The notes under the pieces are model-generated. The model worked only from the letters and a program-made list of their open reading frames with translations, was not told where the DNA came from and did not search any database. From contig NZ_CDME01000017.1 in NCBI RefSeq assembly GCF_000826545.1, forward strand, positions 1-64,000: 64,000 nt of DNA, given 5' to 3'. The DNA is from Kibdelosporangium sp. MJ126-NF4. GTDB taxonomy: Bacteria > Actinomycetota > Actinomycetes > Mycobacteriales > Pseudonocardiaceae. This document shows, in pieces, positions 8,773 through 16,019 of the stretch. The number at the start of each line of letters is the position of its first letter. Position 1 is the stretch's first letter. The position numbers and the translations under genes are program-made.

Positions 8773-8803
8773 ACGTACCAGTATGCGGTGAACTGGTACG
8801 TGT
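8771..8803. promoter_or_regulatory. Operator: perfect 12-bp inverted repeat over the MFS start codon
   Basis: ACACGTACCAGT at 8771-8782 and ACTGGTACGTGT at 8792-8803, separated by 9 bases, with a third half-site GTACCAGT at 8804-8811. The repeat overlaps the GTG start of the transporter, as expected for a repressor blocking a leaderless promoter. No regulator gene is adjacent, so the binding protein is unknown. Confidence 0.7.
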
Positions 8804-8811
8804 GTACCAGT

Positions 8812-9070
8812 AAATCACGGTGCGTTTGCTCACCATCGCCCATTCGGTCTAGTTGGCCGAAAGATGATCACAGTTCAGTAACAGAAGGTGAATTCCCGGC
8901 GAACTCGCACAACGAATCCGACTCTTCCGTGTCCTTCAGGGTGAAAAGACTTGAGCCGCAGGGGCCACTCGGGTGATGGTGGATTTCGCCGCCAACACCC
9001 GGGTACCCCAGGCGGCATGAAAGCTCCCTCCGGCGGAAGGGTCGGGGCCAAGACGCACGGAGGGCGGGGA
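8812..9070. other. Gene-free stretch
   Basis: No reading frame with recognisable protein similarity on either strand; the short frames are Arg/Pro/Gly-rich shadows. A short GC-rich inverted repeat (CCCGGGTACCCC, 8989-9006) is the only visible structure before the C-rich-loop hairpins. Confidence 0.4.
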
Positions 9071-9145
9071 GCGCGAGCCGTCGGGGGATGGCTCGCGCGA
9101 TGCAAAGGGCCGGTGCGCTGCGTCGGGGGCAGCGCCCGGCCCTTT
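9071..9145 (-). ncRNA. Tandem C-rich-loop hairpins, 6C-like small RNA candidate
   Basis: Two adjacent strong hairpins. GCGCGAGCC / GGCTCGCGC (9071-9098) and AAAGGGCCGG-GCGCTG / CAGCGC-CCGGCCCTTT (9104-9145). Read on the minus strand, both loops carry CCCCCGAC. This two-hairpin, C-loop design resembles actinobacterial 6C RNA, but the loops have five consecutive Cs rather than six, and a better 6C match is at 32853-32943. Strand is inferred from the C-rich loops only. It could instead be a terminator pair or a repeat. Confidence 0.4.
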
Positions 9146-9329
9146 GTGTACCAGAAAAAACCCAGGAACAAGACCGCGGACAGCCCGCCGAAGCCACAAA
9201 GCCCAGAGCGAAAATCGCTCACGCGGGTGAGCTAGCAGCACACCAAGTCCGGACATTTCGCCCGAAAGAGCACCATCCAGCTGATACTCAGGCACCCGCA
9301 CGGCTCCAGTCAGCCACCTGACGCCTGCC

Positions 9330-9700
9330 TGTTGGCTTACGAGTGGGCATCGTGCGCAGCCGATCCTGGTGGCTTACGCGAACCGGGTGGCTACGCAATC
9401 CCCGGCGCTTGGCGTGGCGTTAGCCGGTCAGATCGCCCCAGTGAGGTGGGTTGCGCACCCACAGCTGCGCCCGGCCATTGCTCGGCTCAGAACGGCGGCT
9501 CGCGCGTAAGCACGGCGGGATCGCGCTGGTGGCCCGCGCACAAGCGCAACGGGTGATGGCGGCTCACGTGTAAGCGCAGACGGAGGTGCTGGTGGCTCAC
9601 CCGCCACGGCGGCTGTGCCCCGTGATCGCTCGGCGTCGGCTTGGTGGCTCGCGCGTATGTGCGGCTCAGGTGTGTTGGTGGCTTGCGCGCTAGCGCGGAG
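9330..9700. repeat. Decayed tandem repeats, GGTGGCTCACGCGTAAGC type
   Basis: A run of variable units built on GGTGGCTTACGCG, GGCGGCTCACGTGTAAGC, GGTGGCTCGCGCGTATG and GGTGGCTTGCGCGCTAGC, spaced roughly 25-60 bases. Arms such as CTCACGTGTAAG/CTTACG are partly self-complementary. No supported gene. The CTTACG core is shared with the 2 x 16 bp tandem repeat at 1124-1155. Confidence 0.55.
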
Positions 9701-9718
9701 GGGTGCTTCGGGTGTGTT

Positions 9719-9850
9719 CCCTTCCGTATGGCCTGGGCGCAGCCAAACCACAACGGGTCAGGAGGTCGGCCCACCCAACCCGACCCACAGCGCAGGCGAT
9801 ACCGACCTCTTGACGCGTTGTGGTTTCCTCCGGCAGGCCATACGGAAGGG
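9719..9850 (+). repeat. Long hairpin repeat, copy 3 (132 bp)
   Basis: Same unit as 364-491: CGTATGGCCTGGGCGCAGCC, then GAGGTCGGCCCACC and CCCACAGCGCAGGCGATACC. Outer arms read CCCTTCCGTA / TACGGAAGGG where copies 1 and 2 have CTCCCGTA / TACGGGAG, and inner arms read ACAACGGGTCAGGAGG / CCTCTTGACGCGTTGT. Both arms changed together, which keeps the stems paired. Confidence 0.85.
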
Positions 9851-9927
9851 AACACGCCCGCCACCACCCGACCCACAAAAACACTAGAACGATGAGCCTA
9901 AGGCTCTAGATCCTGTGTTCCCCTTTT

Positions 9928-9949
9928 GGCGGCCTGCCGTCCGGCGAGG
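9928..9949 (+). repeat. Short 21-bp repeat, copy 3
   Basis: GGCGGCCTGCCGTCCGGCGA plus GG, the exact reverse complement of 800-821 over its length and similar to 581-601. Confidence 0.6.
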
Positions 9950-10021
9950 ACCGTCTTGTCAAGCCAAAAGACAAGAGAGCGACGGGAAGCAGCCAGAGGA
10001 GCCAAGCCTGAAAACGCCCTA

Positions 10022-10076
10022 CCCAACCCCAAGAAAACAGTCCCCCACCCAACCCGGGGGGCGACCCTGCTCCAGT
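10022..10076 (-). repeat. G-rich 55-bp repeat, copy 3 (inverted)
   Basis: Plus strand CCCAACCCCAAGAAAACAG followed by TCCCCCACCCAACCCGG; on the minus strand this reads GGGTTGGGTGGGGGACTG, identical to the core of 234-288. It lies 165 bases before the end of crp. Confidence 0.7.
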
Positions 10077-10116
10077 CTACAGCCAATAACCCCAGGTCAA
10101 AGGCCTACCGGTGAGT

Positions 10117-10125
10117 TGTGGACAA
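10117..10125 (-). promoter_or_regulatory. DnaA box
   Basis: TGTGGACAA, the reverse complement of the actinobacterial consensus TTGTCCACA. A lone site between the second repeat island and crp. Confidence 0.5.
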
Positions 10126-10240
10126 CAAGATTTGCCGATGATCCCTCAGCCCGAAAATCACCCGGCAACCAAAACCGAGAAACCCGGAAAAACACCTGAG
10201 CCCCGGTCCGAAGAACCGGGGCCCAGTGCGAAGTAAGAAA

Positions 10241-10915
10241 CTACCTGGCCCGACGAGCAAGCCGTTCCGGATCCAGAATAAGCACGCTCTTGCCCTCCAG
10301 CCGCAACCAACCACGGTGCGCGAAATCGGCGAGCGCCTTGTTCACCGTCTCCCGGGAAGCGCCGACGTACTGCGCGATCTCCTCCTGAGTCAGGTCGTGC
10401 GTCACCCGCAACAGACCTGCCTCCTGGCTACCGAACCGCTGCGCGAGCTGGAGCAGCGCCTTCGCGACACGGCCAGGCACGTCGGTGAAGATCAGGTCGG
10501 CCAGCATGCCGTTGGTGCGGCGCAGCCTGCGGGCCACGACGCGCAGCAGCTGTTCCGCGATCTCCGGGCGGTTGGAGATCCACTGTCGCAGTTCCGGGCG
10601 GCCCATCGTCACGGCGCGGACCTCGGTCACCGTTGTCGCCGTCGATGTGCGGGGGCCCGGGTCGAAGATCGAGAGTTCGCCGAACATGTCCGACGGCCCG
10701 AAGATGCCGAGCAGGTTCTCCCGCCCGTCCGGCGACTTCCTGCCGAGCTTCACCTTGCCGGACAGGATGATGTACAGCCGGTCGCCCGGCTCACCCTCGG
10801 CGAAGATGACATGCCCGCGGGGGAACTCCACGTTCTCGAGCGTCTGGCTGAGCGCTTCGGCTGCCGCTGGCTCAACCCCCTGGAAGATGCCTGCCCTGGC
10901 CAGGGTCTCGTCCAC
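10241..10915 (-). CDS. crp: CRP/FNR-family cAMP-responsive transcriptional regulator
   Basis: 224 residues, the same length as M. tuberculosis Crp (Rv3676) and very close to it in sequence ([67 protein letters not shown]). The N-terminal cyclic-nucleotide domain has the phosphate-binding cassette [15 protein letters not shown], and the C-terminal winged helix has the recognition helix SRETVNKAL. It is a global cytosolic regulator of carbon and redox genes. GTG at 10913-10915 is chosen because AGGAGGG lies 7 bases upstream and it gives the family's N-terminus; an upstream in-frame start is less likely. Confidence 0.96.
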   Translation of the reverse strand: MDETLARAGIFQGVEPAAAEALSQTLENVEFPRGHVIFAEGEPGDRLYIILSGKVKLGRKSPDGRENLLGIFGPSDMFGELSIFDPGPRTSTATTVTEVRAVTMGRPELRQWISNRPEIAEQLLRVVARRLRRTNGMLADLIFTDVPGRVAKALLQLAQRFGSQEAGLLRVTHDLTQEEIAQYVGASRETVNKALADFAHRGWLRLEGKSVLILDPERLARRAR

Positions 10916-11033
10916 GCTCGTCCCTCCTGTCGAGACACGGCGAACCAAACACCGTCGCCGTCTTCACTACCTGCAGTGTAGGACGTTCACCCGGACGTAC
11001 TTACCGGGCACGCCGCACGCTACCGGTAAGTAG

Positions 11034-11282
11034 TCACATGCGCACGCGCTGCCTCGTCCGCGCGGCGCGTCCACCTCGGCGGCGCAGTCGGAAGAGTTCG
11101 AGTGCACGGCCGATGCCGTGGCCGTAGAGCGCGCGGACCTCGTCCGGACGGACGTCCTCAAGCAGCTGGGTCACCTCGTCCTCGCGGACTGCGCCGTTGC
11201 GCAGCCGGGTCTCGACGCGCTCCATGAACAGCGCGAACAGCATGACCACGAGGGGTACCACGAACACGAACCAGACAGCCAT
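11034..11282 (-). CDS. Small membrane protein (Rv3675 position)
   Basis: 82 residues: one N-terminal membrane helix (AVWFVFVVPLVVMLFALFM) followed by a charged cytosolic tail ending in Arg-rich sequence. Its position between crp and nth equals that of Rv3675, a membrane protein of unknown function. No domain is recognised. ATG start at 11280-11282. It stands alone, divergent from nth, about 95 bases from that gene's start. Confidence 0.6.
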   Translation of the reverse strand: MAVWFVFVVPLVVMLFALFMERVETRLRNGAVREDEVTQLLEDVRPDEVRALYGHGIGRALELFRLRRRGGRAARTRQRVRM

Positions 11283-11377
11283 ATCAGTTGGATCCTCGCT
11301 TCACGTGCGTCAGTCGGCACATTGACTAAGACGTCTGGGGTCGGTTGACGTTGTTCGGCGGCCCGTAGGCTAGTCCC

Positions 11378-12163
11378 GTGCCTCCCGCCACCAAGCAGCC
11401 CCCCGGGCAGATGGTCAAGCCGGCGACGGGGTTGGTCCGACGAGCCAGGCGGATGATGCGCGCGCTGTCGGAGGCGTATCCCGACGCGCGTGCCGAGCTT
11501 GACTTCACCAACCCGCTTGAGCTGATCGTCGCGGTCGTGCTGTCCGCGCAGACCACCGATGTCCGGGTCAACCTGACCACGCCCGCGCTGTTCGCGAAGT
11601 ACCGGACCGCCGCCGACTACGCGAGCGCGGACCGTACCGAGATGGAGGAGATGGTCCGGCCGACCGGCTTCTACCGCAACAAGGCCGCCGCTCTGATCGG
11701 GCTCGGCGGCGCGCTGGTCGAGCGGTTCGGCGGCGAGGTGCCGGGCACCATCGAGGAGCTGGTCACGCTGCCGGGTGTCGGCCGCAAGACCGCGAACGTG
11801 GTGCTCGGGAACGCCTTCGACGTGCCTGGGCTGACCGTGGACACGCACTTCGGCAGGCTCGTGCGCCGGTGGGAGTGGACCGCGGAGGAGGACCCGGTCA
11901 AGGTCGAGTACGCGGTCGGCGCGTTGTTGCCGCCCAAGGACTGGACGATGGCGTCGCACTGGATCATCTTCCACGGCCGCCGCGTCTGCCACGCCCGCAA
12001 GCCCGCATGTGGCGCATGTCTGCTGGCCAAGGACTGCCCTTCGTACGGCGCCGGGCCCACCGGGTTCGAGGAGGCGGCCAAGCTCGTCAAGGGCGTTGAG
12101 GCCGAGCACCTGCTCGCGTTGGCCGAGCAGGCGGGCAAGCCCAGACGCAAGGCGGCAGGTTGA
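11378..12163 (+). CDS. nth: Endonuclease III (DNA glycosylase/AP lyase)
   Basis: 261 residues. The helix-hairpin-helix reads [17 protein letters not shown] with the catalytic lysine in GVGRKTA, and the catalytic aspartate in [10 protein letters not shown]-terminal C-x6-C-x2-C-x5-C cluster ([17 protein letters not shown]) binds a [4Fe-4S] centre. It removes oxidised pyrimidines and cuts the abasic strand in base-excision repair. GTG at 11378. Its stop overlaps the TTG start of the thioredoxin-like gene by 4 bases, starting a four-gene overlapping unit that ends with marP. Confidence 0.96.
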   Translation: MPPATKQPPGQMVKPATGLVRRARRMMRALSEAYPDARAELDFTNPLELIVAVVLSAQTTDVRVNLTTPALFAKYRTAADYASADRTEMEEMVRPTGFYRNKAAALIGLGGALVERFGGEVPGTIEELVTLPGVGRKTANVVLGNAFDVPGLTVDTHFGRLVRRWEWTAEEDPVKVEYAVGALLPPKDWTMASHWIIFHGRRVCHARKPACGACLLAKDCPSYGAGPTGFEEAAKLVKGVEAEHLLALAEQAGKPRRKAAG

Positions 12164-12726
12164 GCGTCCGACTGAGGTGGGCGATCGTCGCGCTGGTCCT
12201 GGTCGTGGCCGGTGCGATCGCTTTATGGCCGCGCGAGGAGGCGCCCACCGCCGTGGCGCCGCTGCCGCAACCGCTGCCGGTCCAGACGAACCTGCCGACG
12301 TGTTCACGGCAGGGCGTCGCGGTGGAGACCATGCAGGGCCTGAAGGCCACGTGCCTGGCCGACGGCAGCGTCACGGACGTGGCGCAAGCGTTTGCCGGGC
12401 CGGTGCTGGTGAACGTCTGGGGTACCTGGTGCGCGCCCTGCCGGGAGGAACTGCCGGTGCTCTCGGCGTACGCCGCCGAGCCGGGCGCGATCCCGGTCGT
12501 GACCGTGTCCGTCCAGAGTGAACAGGCGACCAGCGTCGCGTTGCTGAGGGACCTGGGCGTGCGCCTGCCCGCGCTGCTCGACAAGGACGAGTCGGTGTGG
12601 AAGACGCTGCACCCGCCGCGGATGCCCTCGTCGTACCTGATCACTGCCCAGGGCGAAGTGAACCTGGTCAAGGATCCGATCGTCTTCACCTCCGTGGCGG
12701 ACGTACGCAAGGCGGTGGGCCAGTGA
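12160..12726 (+). CDS. TlpA-like membrane-anchored thioredoxin
   Basis: 188 residues. An N-terminal signal-anchor ([17 protein letters not shown]) is followed by a thioredoxin fold with the redox pair in [16 protein letters not shown] and the cis-proline region [11 protein letters not shown] further cysteine pair (CSRQG... and KATCLAD) lies before the fold. It probably reduces or isomerises disulfides outside the membrane. The start is TTG at 12160, within the TTGA overlap with the nth stop; the next gene begins in its GTGA stop overlap. Equivalent to Rv3673c. Confidence 0.9.
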   Translation: MSVRLRWAIVALVLVVAGAIALWPREEAPTAVAPLPQPLPVQTNLPTCSRQGVAVETMQGLKATCLADGSVTDVAQAFAGPVLVNVWGTWCAPCREELPVLSAYAAEPGAIPVVTVSVQSEQATSVALLRDLGVRLPALLDKDESVWKTLHPPRMPSSYLITAQGEVNLVKDPIVFTSVADVRKAVGQ

Positions 12727-13403
12727 CACACGGCCCGCTGGTCGACCCGTCCGAGGTCCCGAGCTGGATGGCCAAGCTCGTCGAAGCGGCCGGTGACCTC
12801 GACGCCGAGTTGTTCCGCAGGCTCTCCCCGCCCGACCACGTGATCGCGCGGGACGCGGCCGTGCTGATCCTGCTCGGCGAGGGTGTCGACGGTCCGGATG
12901 TGCTGCTGTTACTGCGGTCCGACGAGCTGGGCTCGCACGCGGGCCAGGTCGCGTTCCCCGGTGGGAAGGCCGACGACGGCGACGACTTCCCGATCGGCAC
13001 GGCGATGCGCGAGGCGGTCGAGGAAACCGGCGTCCTGCCCGACGGTGTCCAGCCGGTCGCCGTTATGCCCGCCCTGTATGTCCCGGTGTCGAAGTTCCTG
13101 GTCACACCGGTGCTCGCGCACTGGCACACCCCGGCTCCGGTCCGCGCGGTCGACCCGGCGGAGACCGCGGCGGTCGCCCGCATCCCCCTTGATCACCTCG
13201 CCGACCCGGCGAACCGGTTCATGGTCCGGCACCCGTCGGGATTCACCGGGCCCGCGTTCTCCGCGCCGGGCATGCTGGTGTGGGGATTCACGGCGGCGCT
13301 GTTGACGGTCGTGCTGGCCATCGGTGGGTGGGAAGTGCCGTGGGACACGACCGATGTGCGGGAGCTTGACGTAGCGTGGCGGTCAAGCCGTCCAGAGGAG
13401 TGA
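12723..13403 (+). CDS. Nudix hydrolase, CoA pyrophosphatase type
   Basis: 226 residues. The Nudix box spans FPGGKADDGDDFPIGTAMREAVEETGV, with REAVEETG intact, preceded by the CoA-pyrophosphatase feature LLRSDELGSHAGQVAFPGG. That SHxGQxxFPGG pattern is diagnostic for the NudL/CoA diphosphatase group (UPF0035). Rv3672c occupies the same place in mycobacteria. GTG at 12723 overlaps the previous stop by 4 bases, so translation is likely coupled. Cytosolic; substrate assignment rests on the motif. Confidence 0.9.
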   Translation: MTHGPLVDPSEVPSWMAKLVEAAGDLDAELFRRLSPPDHVIARDAAVLILLGEGVDGPDVLLLLRSDELGSHAGQVAFPGGKADDGDDFPIGTAMREAVEETGVLPDGVQPVAVMPALYVPVSKFLVTPVLAHWHTPAPVRAVDPAETAAVARIPLDHLADPANRFMVRHPSGFTGPAFSAPGMLVWGFTAALLTVVLAIGGWEVPWDTTDVRELDVAWRSSRPEE

Positions 13404-13406
13404 AGC

Positions 13407-14591
13407 TTGAACTGGGTCGACGTGCTGGTGCTGGCGCTTGTCGTGCTGGCCGCGATTTCCGGTGCGAGACAGGGCGTGGTGATCGCTCTGCCCGCTCTGA
13501 TCGGCGTGTTCGCCGGCCTGGTCCTCGGTGCCATCGTCGCCCCGCTCGTGGTCGAGAACTTCACCAACTTCGCCACCAGGGCCGCGTTCTTCATCGCGAT
13601 CGTGGTCTTCCTGGTCGCGCTCGGTGAGACGGCCGGGGTCTGGGTGGGCCGGACGCTGCGGCGCAAGATGAAGTCGCCCAACCTCACGCCGGTGGAGAGC
13701 ATCCTCGGCGCGCTCGTGCAGGGCGTTGTCGTGTTCGTGGTCGCCTGGATCATCGCGGTGCCGCTGACCACCGTCACCGGTCTTCCCGGGCTCGCACAGG
13801 CGATCCGCGGCTCGGTCGTGCTCGGCGGCGTCGACGACATCATGCCGCCGGGCGCGGAGAACCTGCCCAACGGCGTGAAGAAGCTGCTCGACGACTCCGG
13901 TTTCCCGAGCGTGATGGGGCCGTTCTCGCAGACGCCGCTCGTCGACACCGGACCGCCGGACCCGGCGCTGCAGTCCAGCCCGGTGGTGCAGCGGGTCCGC
14001 GGCAGCGTGCTGAAGATCCACGCACGGGCCCAGTCGTGCTCCCGCGCGCTGGAGGGCACCGGTTTCGTGATCTCACCCCAGCGGGTGATGACCAACGCGC
14101 ACGTGGTCGCCGGGACCGACCAGGTGTCCGTGGAAACCGACGGCGGCCAGCTCGACGCCCGCGTCGTGCTCTACGACCCGTCGGTGGACGTGGCGATCCT
14201 GTCCGTGCCGGACCTCAACGCGCGGCCGTTGCCGTTCGCGCCGCAGGACGCCAACAAGGGCGACTCCACCATCGTGCTCGGTTACCCGCTGGACGGCCCG
14301 TACACCGCGTCGGCGTCCCGGATCCGGGACCGGATCAACCTGCGCGGCCCGGACATCTACGACGCCAACACAGTCACCCGGGACGTGTTCACCGTGCGCG
14401 CCAAGGTGCAGAGCGGCAACTCCGGTGGCCCGCTGGTCGACCCAAGCGGCCAGGTGGTCGGTGTCGTGTTCGGCGCGGCGGTGGACGACGACGAGACGGG
14501 TTTCGTGCTGACCGCCAAGGAGGTCTCGGACGAGGTGCAGCAGGCGCCGAGGCTGAGCCGCCGGGTGGACACGGGGGCCTGTGCGGCCTAG
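13407..14591 (+). CDS. marP: Membrane-bound serine protease MarP
   Basis: 394 residues. Four N-terminal membrane helices with CvpA-like sequence fill the first 160 residues, then a chymotrypsin-type periplasmic protease. The triad is visible as NAHVV (H232), SVDVAIL (D261) and GNSGGP (S339), close to H235/D264/S343 of M. tuberculosis Rv3671c, the protease needed for survival in acid. Two cysteines (SCSR and the C-terminal TGAC) could form the regulatory disulfide known there. TTG at 13407 follows AGAGGAG. It converges with the EphE-like gene with a 4-base overlap. Confidence 0.94.
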   Translation: MNWVDVLVLALVVLAAISGARQGVVIALPALIGVFAGLVLGAIVAPLVVENFTNFATRAAFFIAIVVFLVALGETAGVWVGRTLRRKMKSPNLTPVESILGALVQGVVVFVVAWIIAVPLTTVTGLPGLAQAIRGSVVLGGVDDIMPPGAENLPNGVKKLLDDSGFPSVMGPFSQTPLVDTGPPDPALQSSPVVQRVRGSVLKIHARAQSCSRALEGTGFVISPQRVMTNAHVVAGTDQVSVETDGGQLDARVVLYDPSVDVAILSVPDLNARPLPFAPQDANKGDSTIVLGYPLDGPYTASASRIRDRINLRGPDIYDANTVTRDVFTVRAKVQSGNSGGPLVDPSGQVVGVVFGAAVDDDETGFVLTAKEVSDEVQQAPRLSRRVDTGACAA

Positions 14592-15532
14592 TGGCTCGAC
14601 AGCCAGGTCTTGAGTGTTTTGTTGACGCTGTCGGGCGCTTCCTCGTGTGGGTAGTGCCCGATGTCGGCGAGGATGTGCAGCGGTGCGTCGGTATCCAGCC
14701 AGCGCTGTGACGCGCGTGCGGTCGCGGGCAGGATCAACGGGTCCTTGGCGCCGTGGATCCGCAGTGACGGCACCGGGATCGTCTTGTCGAGCGCCTCGCT
14801 GAACCGGCGGCCGTCGCTGCGGATCTGGGATCGCACGGCCCACCGGTAGTACTCCATCGCGGAGAACGCGACGCCCCGGATCCGGATGGCCTGTTTGTAG
14901 CGTTCGACGGCCGCGGTGAAGTCCGTGCTCGTGGCCCAGCGCGGGCCCGCCCACCGGCGCATCAGCTGTTCCAGCGCGATCGCGTCGTCCTTGACCAGCT
15001 TGCGTTCCGGGTACATCGGGATCTGCCCGCGAAACAGCGTTCCGATCGCCCGTGCCTGGTTGTCGGCCTTGCGGCGCAACGCGGTCCGGCGGATCTGGCG
15101 GCGCAGGGCGAGCGGGTGCGGCGCGGCGACCGCGACGACCGAGTGCACGAGCCGAGGGTGCAGCGCCGCCGCGGACCAGGCGAGCATGCCGCCCCAGCCG
15201 TGCCCGATGACGTGCGCCTTGCGTTCTCCCAGTGCTTTGATCAGCCCGCCGACGTCACCGGCGAGCGTCCACGCGTCGTAGCCGCGCGGCGGCTTGTCCG
15301 AGTCCCCGTAGCCGCGCAGGTCGACGGCGACAGCGCGGAAACCCGCGTCGCTCAGCGCGGTCAGCTGGTGCCGCCAGCTCCACCAGAACTCGCCCACGCC
15401 GTGCAGCATGAGCACGAGCGGGCCCTCACCGGTCTCGCTGACGTGCAGCCTGATCCCGTTGGCGTGGACGTCTCGGTGCGCCCACGGGCCGTCGACACGG
15501 ACCGTGGACGGATCAGGCAGGTTTCTCATCAC
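14588..15532 (-). CDS. Alpha/beta hydrolase (EphE-like), nucleophile apparently missing
   Basis: 314 residues with the epoxide-hydrolase type fold: HG oxyanion motif MLHGVGEFWWSWRHQ, YGDSDKPPRGYDAW, and a C-terminal DIGHYPHEEAP histidine. At the nucleophile elbow the sequence is VIGHGWGGMLAW, where the residue that should be Asp or Ser (Sm-x-Nu-x-Sm) is Gly. Activity is therefore doubtful. Start is GTG 15530-15532 or ATG 15527-15529; both lie inside the end of the holin-like gene (20-base overlap), so expression is likely coupled. It occupies the Rv3670 position. Confidence 0.85.
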   Translation of the reverse strand: MMRNLPDPSTVRVDGPWAHRDVHANGIRLHVSETGEGPLVLMLHGVGEFWWSWRHQLTALSDAGFRAVAVDLRGYGDSDKPPRGYDAWTLAGDVGGLIKALGERKAHVIGHGWGGMLAWSAAALHPRLVHSVVAVAAPHPLALRRQIRRTALRRKADNQARAIGTLFRGQIPMYPERKLVKDDAIALEQLMRRWAGPRWATSTDFTAAVERYKQAIRIRGVAFSAMEYYRWAVRSQIRSDGRRFSEALDKTIPVPSLRIHGAKDPLILPATARASQRWLDTDAPLHILADIGHYPHEEAPDSVNKTLKTWLSSH

Positions 15533-15995
15533 TGTCGCGTTTGAGCGCGGCCATCGTCTCCTGCGCCGAGCGGATCGTCTGCTTCGGCCCCTTGATCCCG
15601 CGCACCTTGCGGTAGCCGAGATAGCCGAGCAGGCCGACGACCAGCAGCATCACGCCCCAGGTGATCAGGAACCCGGCCCAGCGCTGCAGGCCGAGCTCGG
15701 CGAGCCCCTCGGCGAGCGCGATGAACGGGAAGTACAGGCTGAACATCAGCACCACGAGGGCGAGGATGAAGAAGATGCTCCCGCGCACGGCGCGTTTGAC
15801 GTCACGGGAGATCTCGATCTTGGCAAGCTCGATCTCGGACCGGAGCAGTGTGGACAGATGCGTGGTCGCGTCCTTGACCAGAGCACCGATCGACTGGTCG
15901 CCCGGGGGCAGACCGATCCGGTCCTCGGTCAGTGGGATCGACGGGACCTGTGGCAGTCCCGAGCCTGCACGGTCGTTCTGCTGCGCACTCGTCAC
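15513..15995 (-). CDS. Phage-holin-family membrane protein (Rv3669-like)
   Basis: 160 residues: about 55 polar residues, an amphipathic segment (LVKDATTHLSTLLRSEIELAK), then two strong membrane helices (GSIFFILALVVLMFSLYFPF and GFLITWGVMLLVVGLLGYLGY) and a basic tail. This is the layout of the actinobacterial holin-X / DUF1469 group, present as Rv3669 in mycobacteria. Function unknown; not a phage gene here. ATG at 15993-15995. It is co-transcribed with the EphE-like gene. Confidence 0.82.
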   Translation of the reverse strand: MTSAQQNDRAGSGLPQVPSIPLTEDRIGLPPGDQSIGALVKDATTHLSTLLRSEIELAKIEISRDVKRAVRGSIFFILALVVLMFSLYFPFIALAEGLAELGLQRWAGFLITWGVMLLVVGLLGYLGYRKVRGIKGPKQTIRSAQETMAALKRDSDEKPA

Positions 15996-16019
15996 CTGGT
16001 CATCGTGCCACGTGGGTGG

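Noticed and set aside
10960..11035. Possible CRP site in the crp promoter (GTGTAGGACGTTCAC)
   Set aside because: The spacing between GTG and CAC is 9 rather than the 8 of the known motif, so autoregulation is not claimed.
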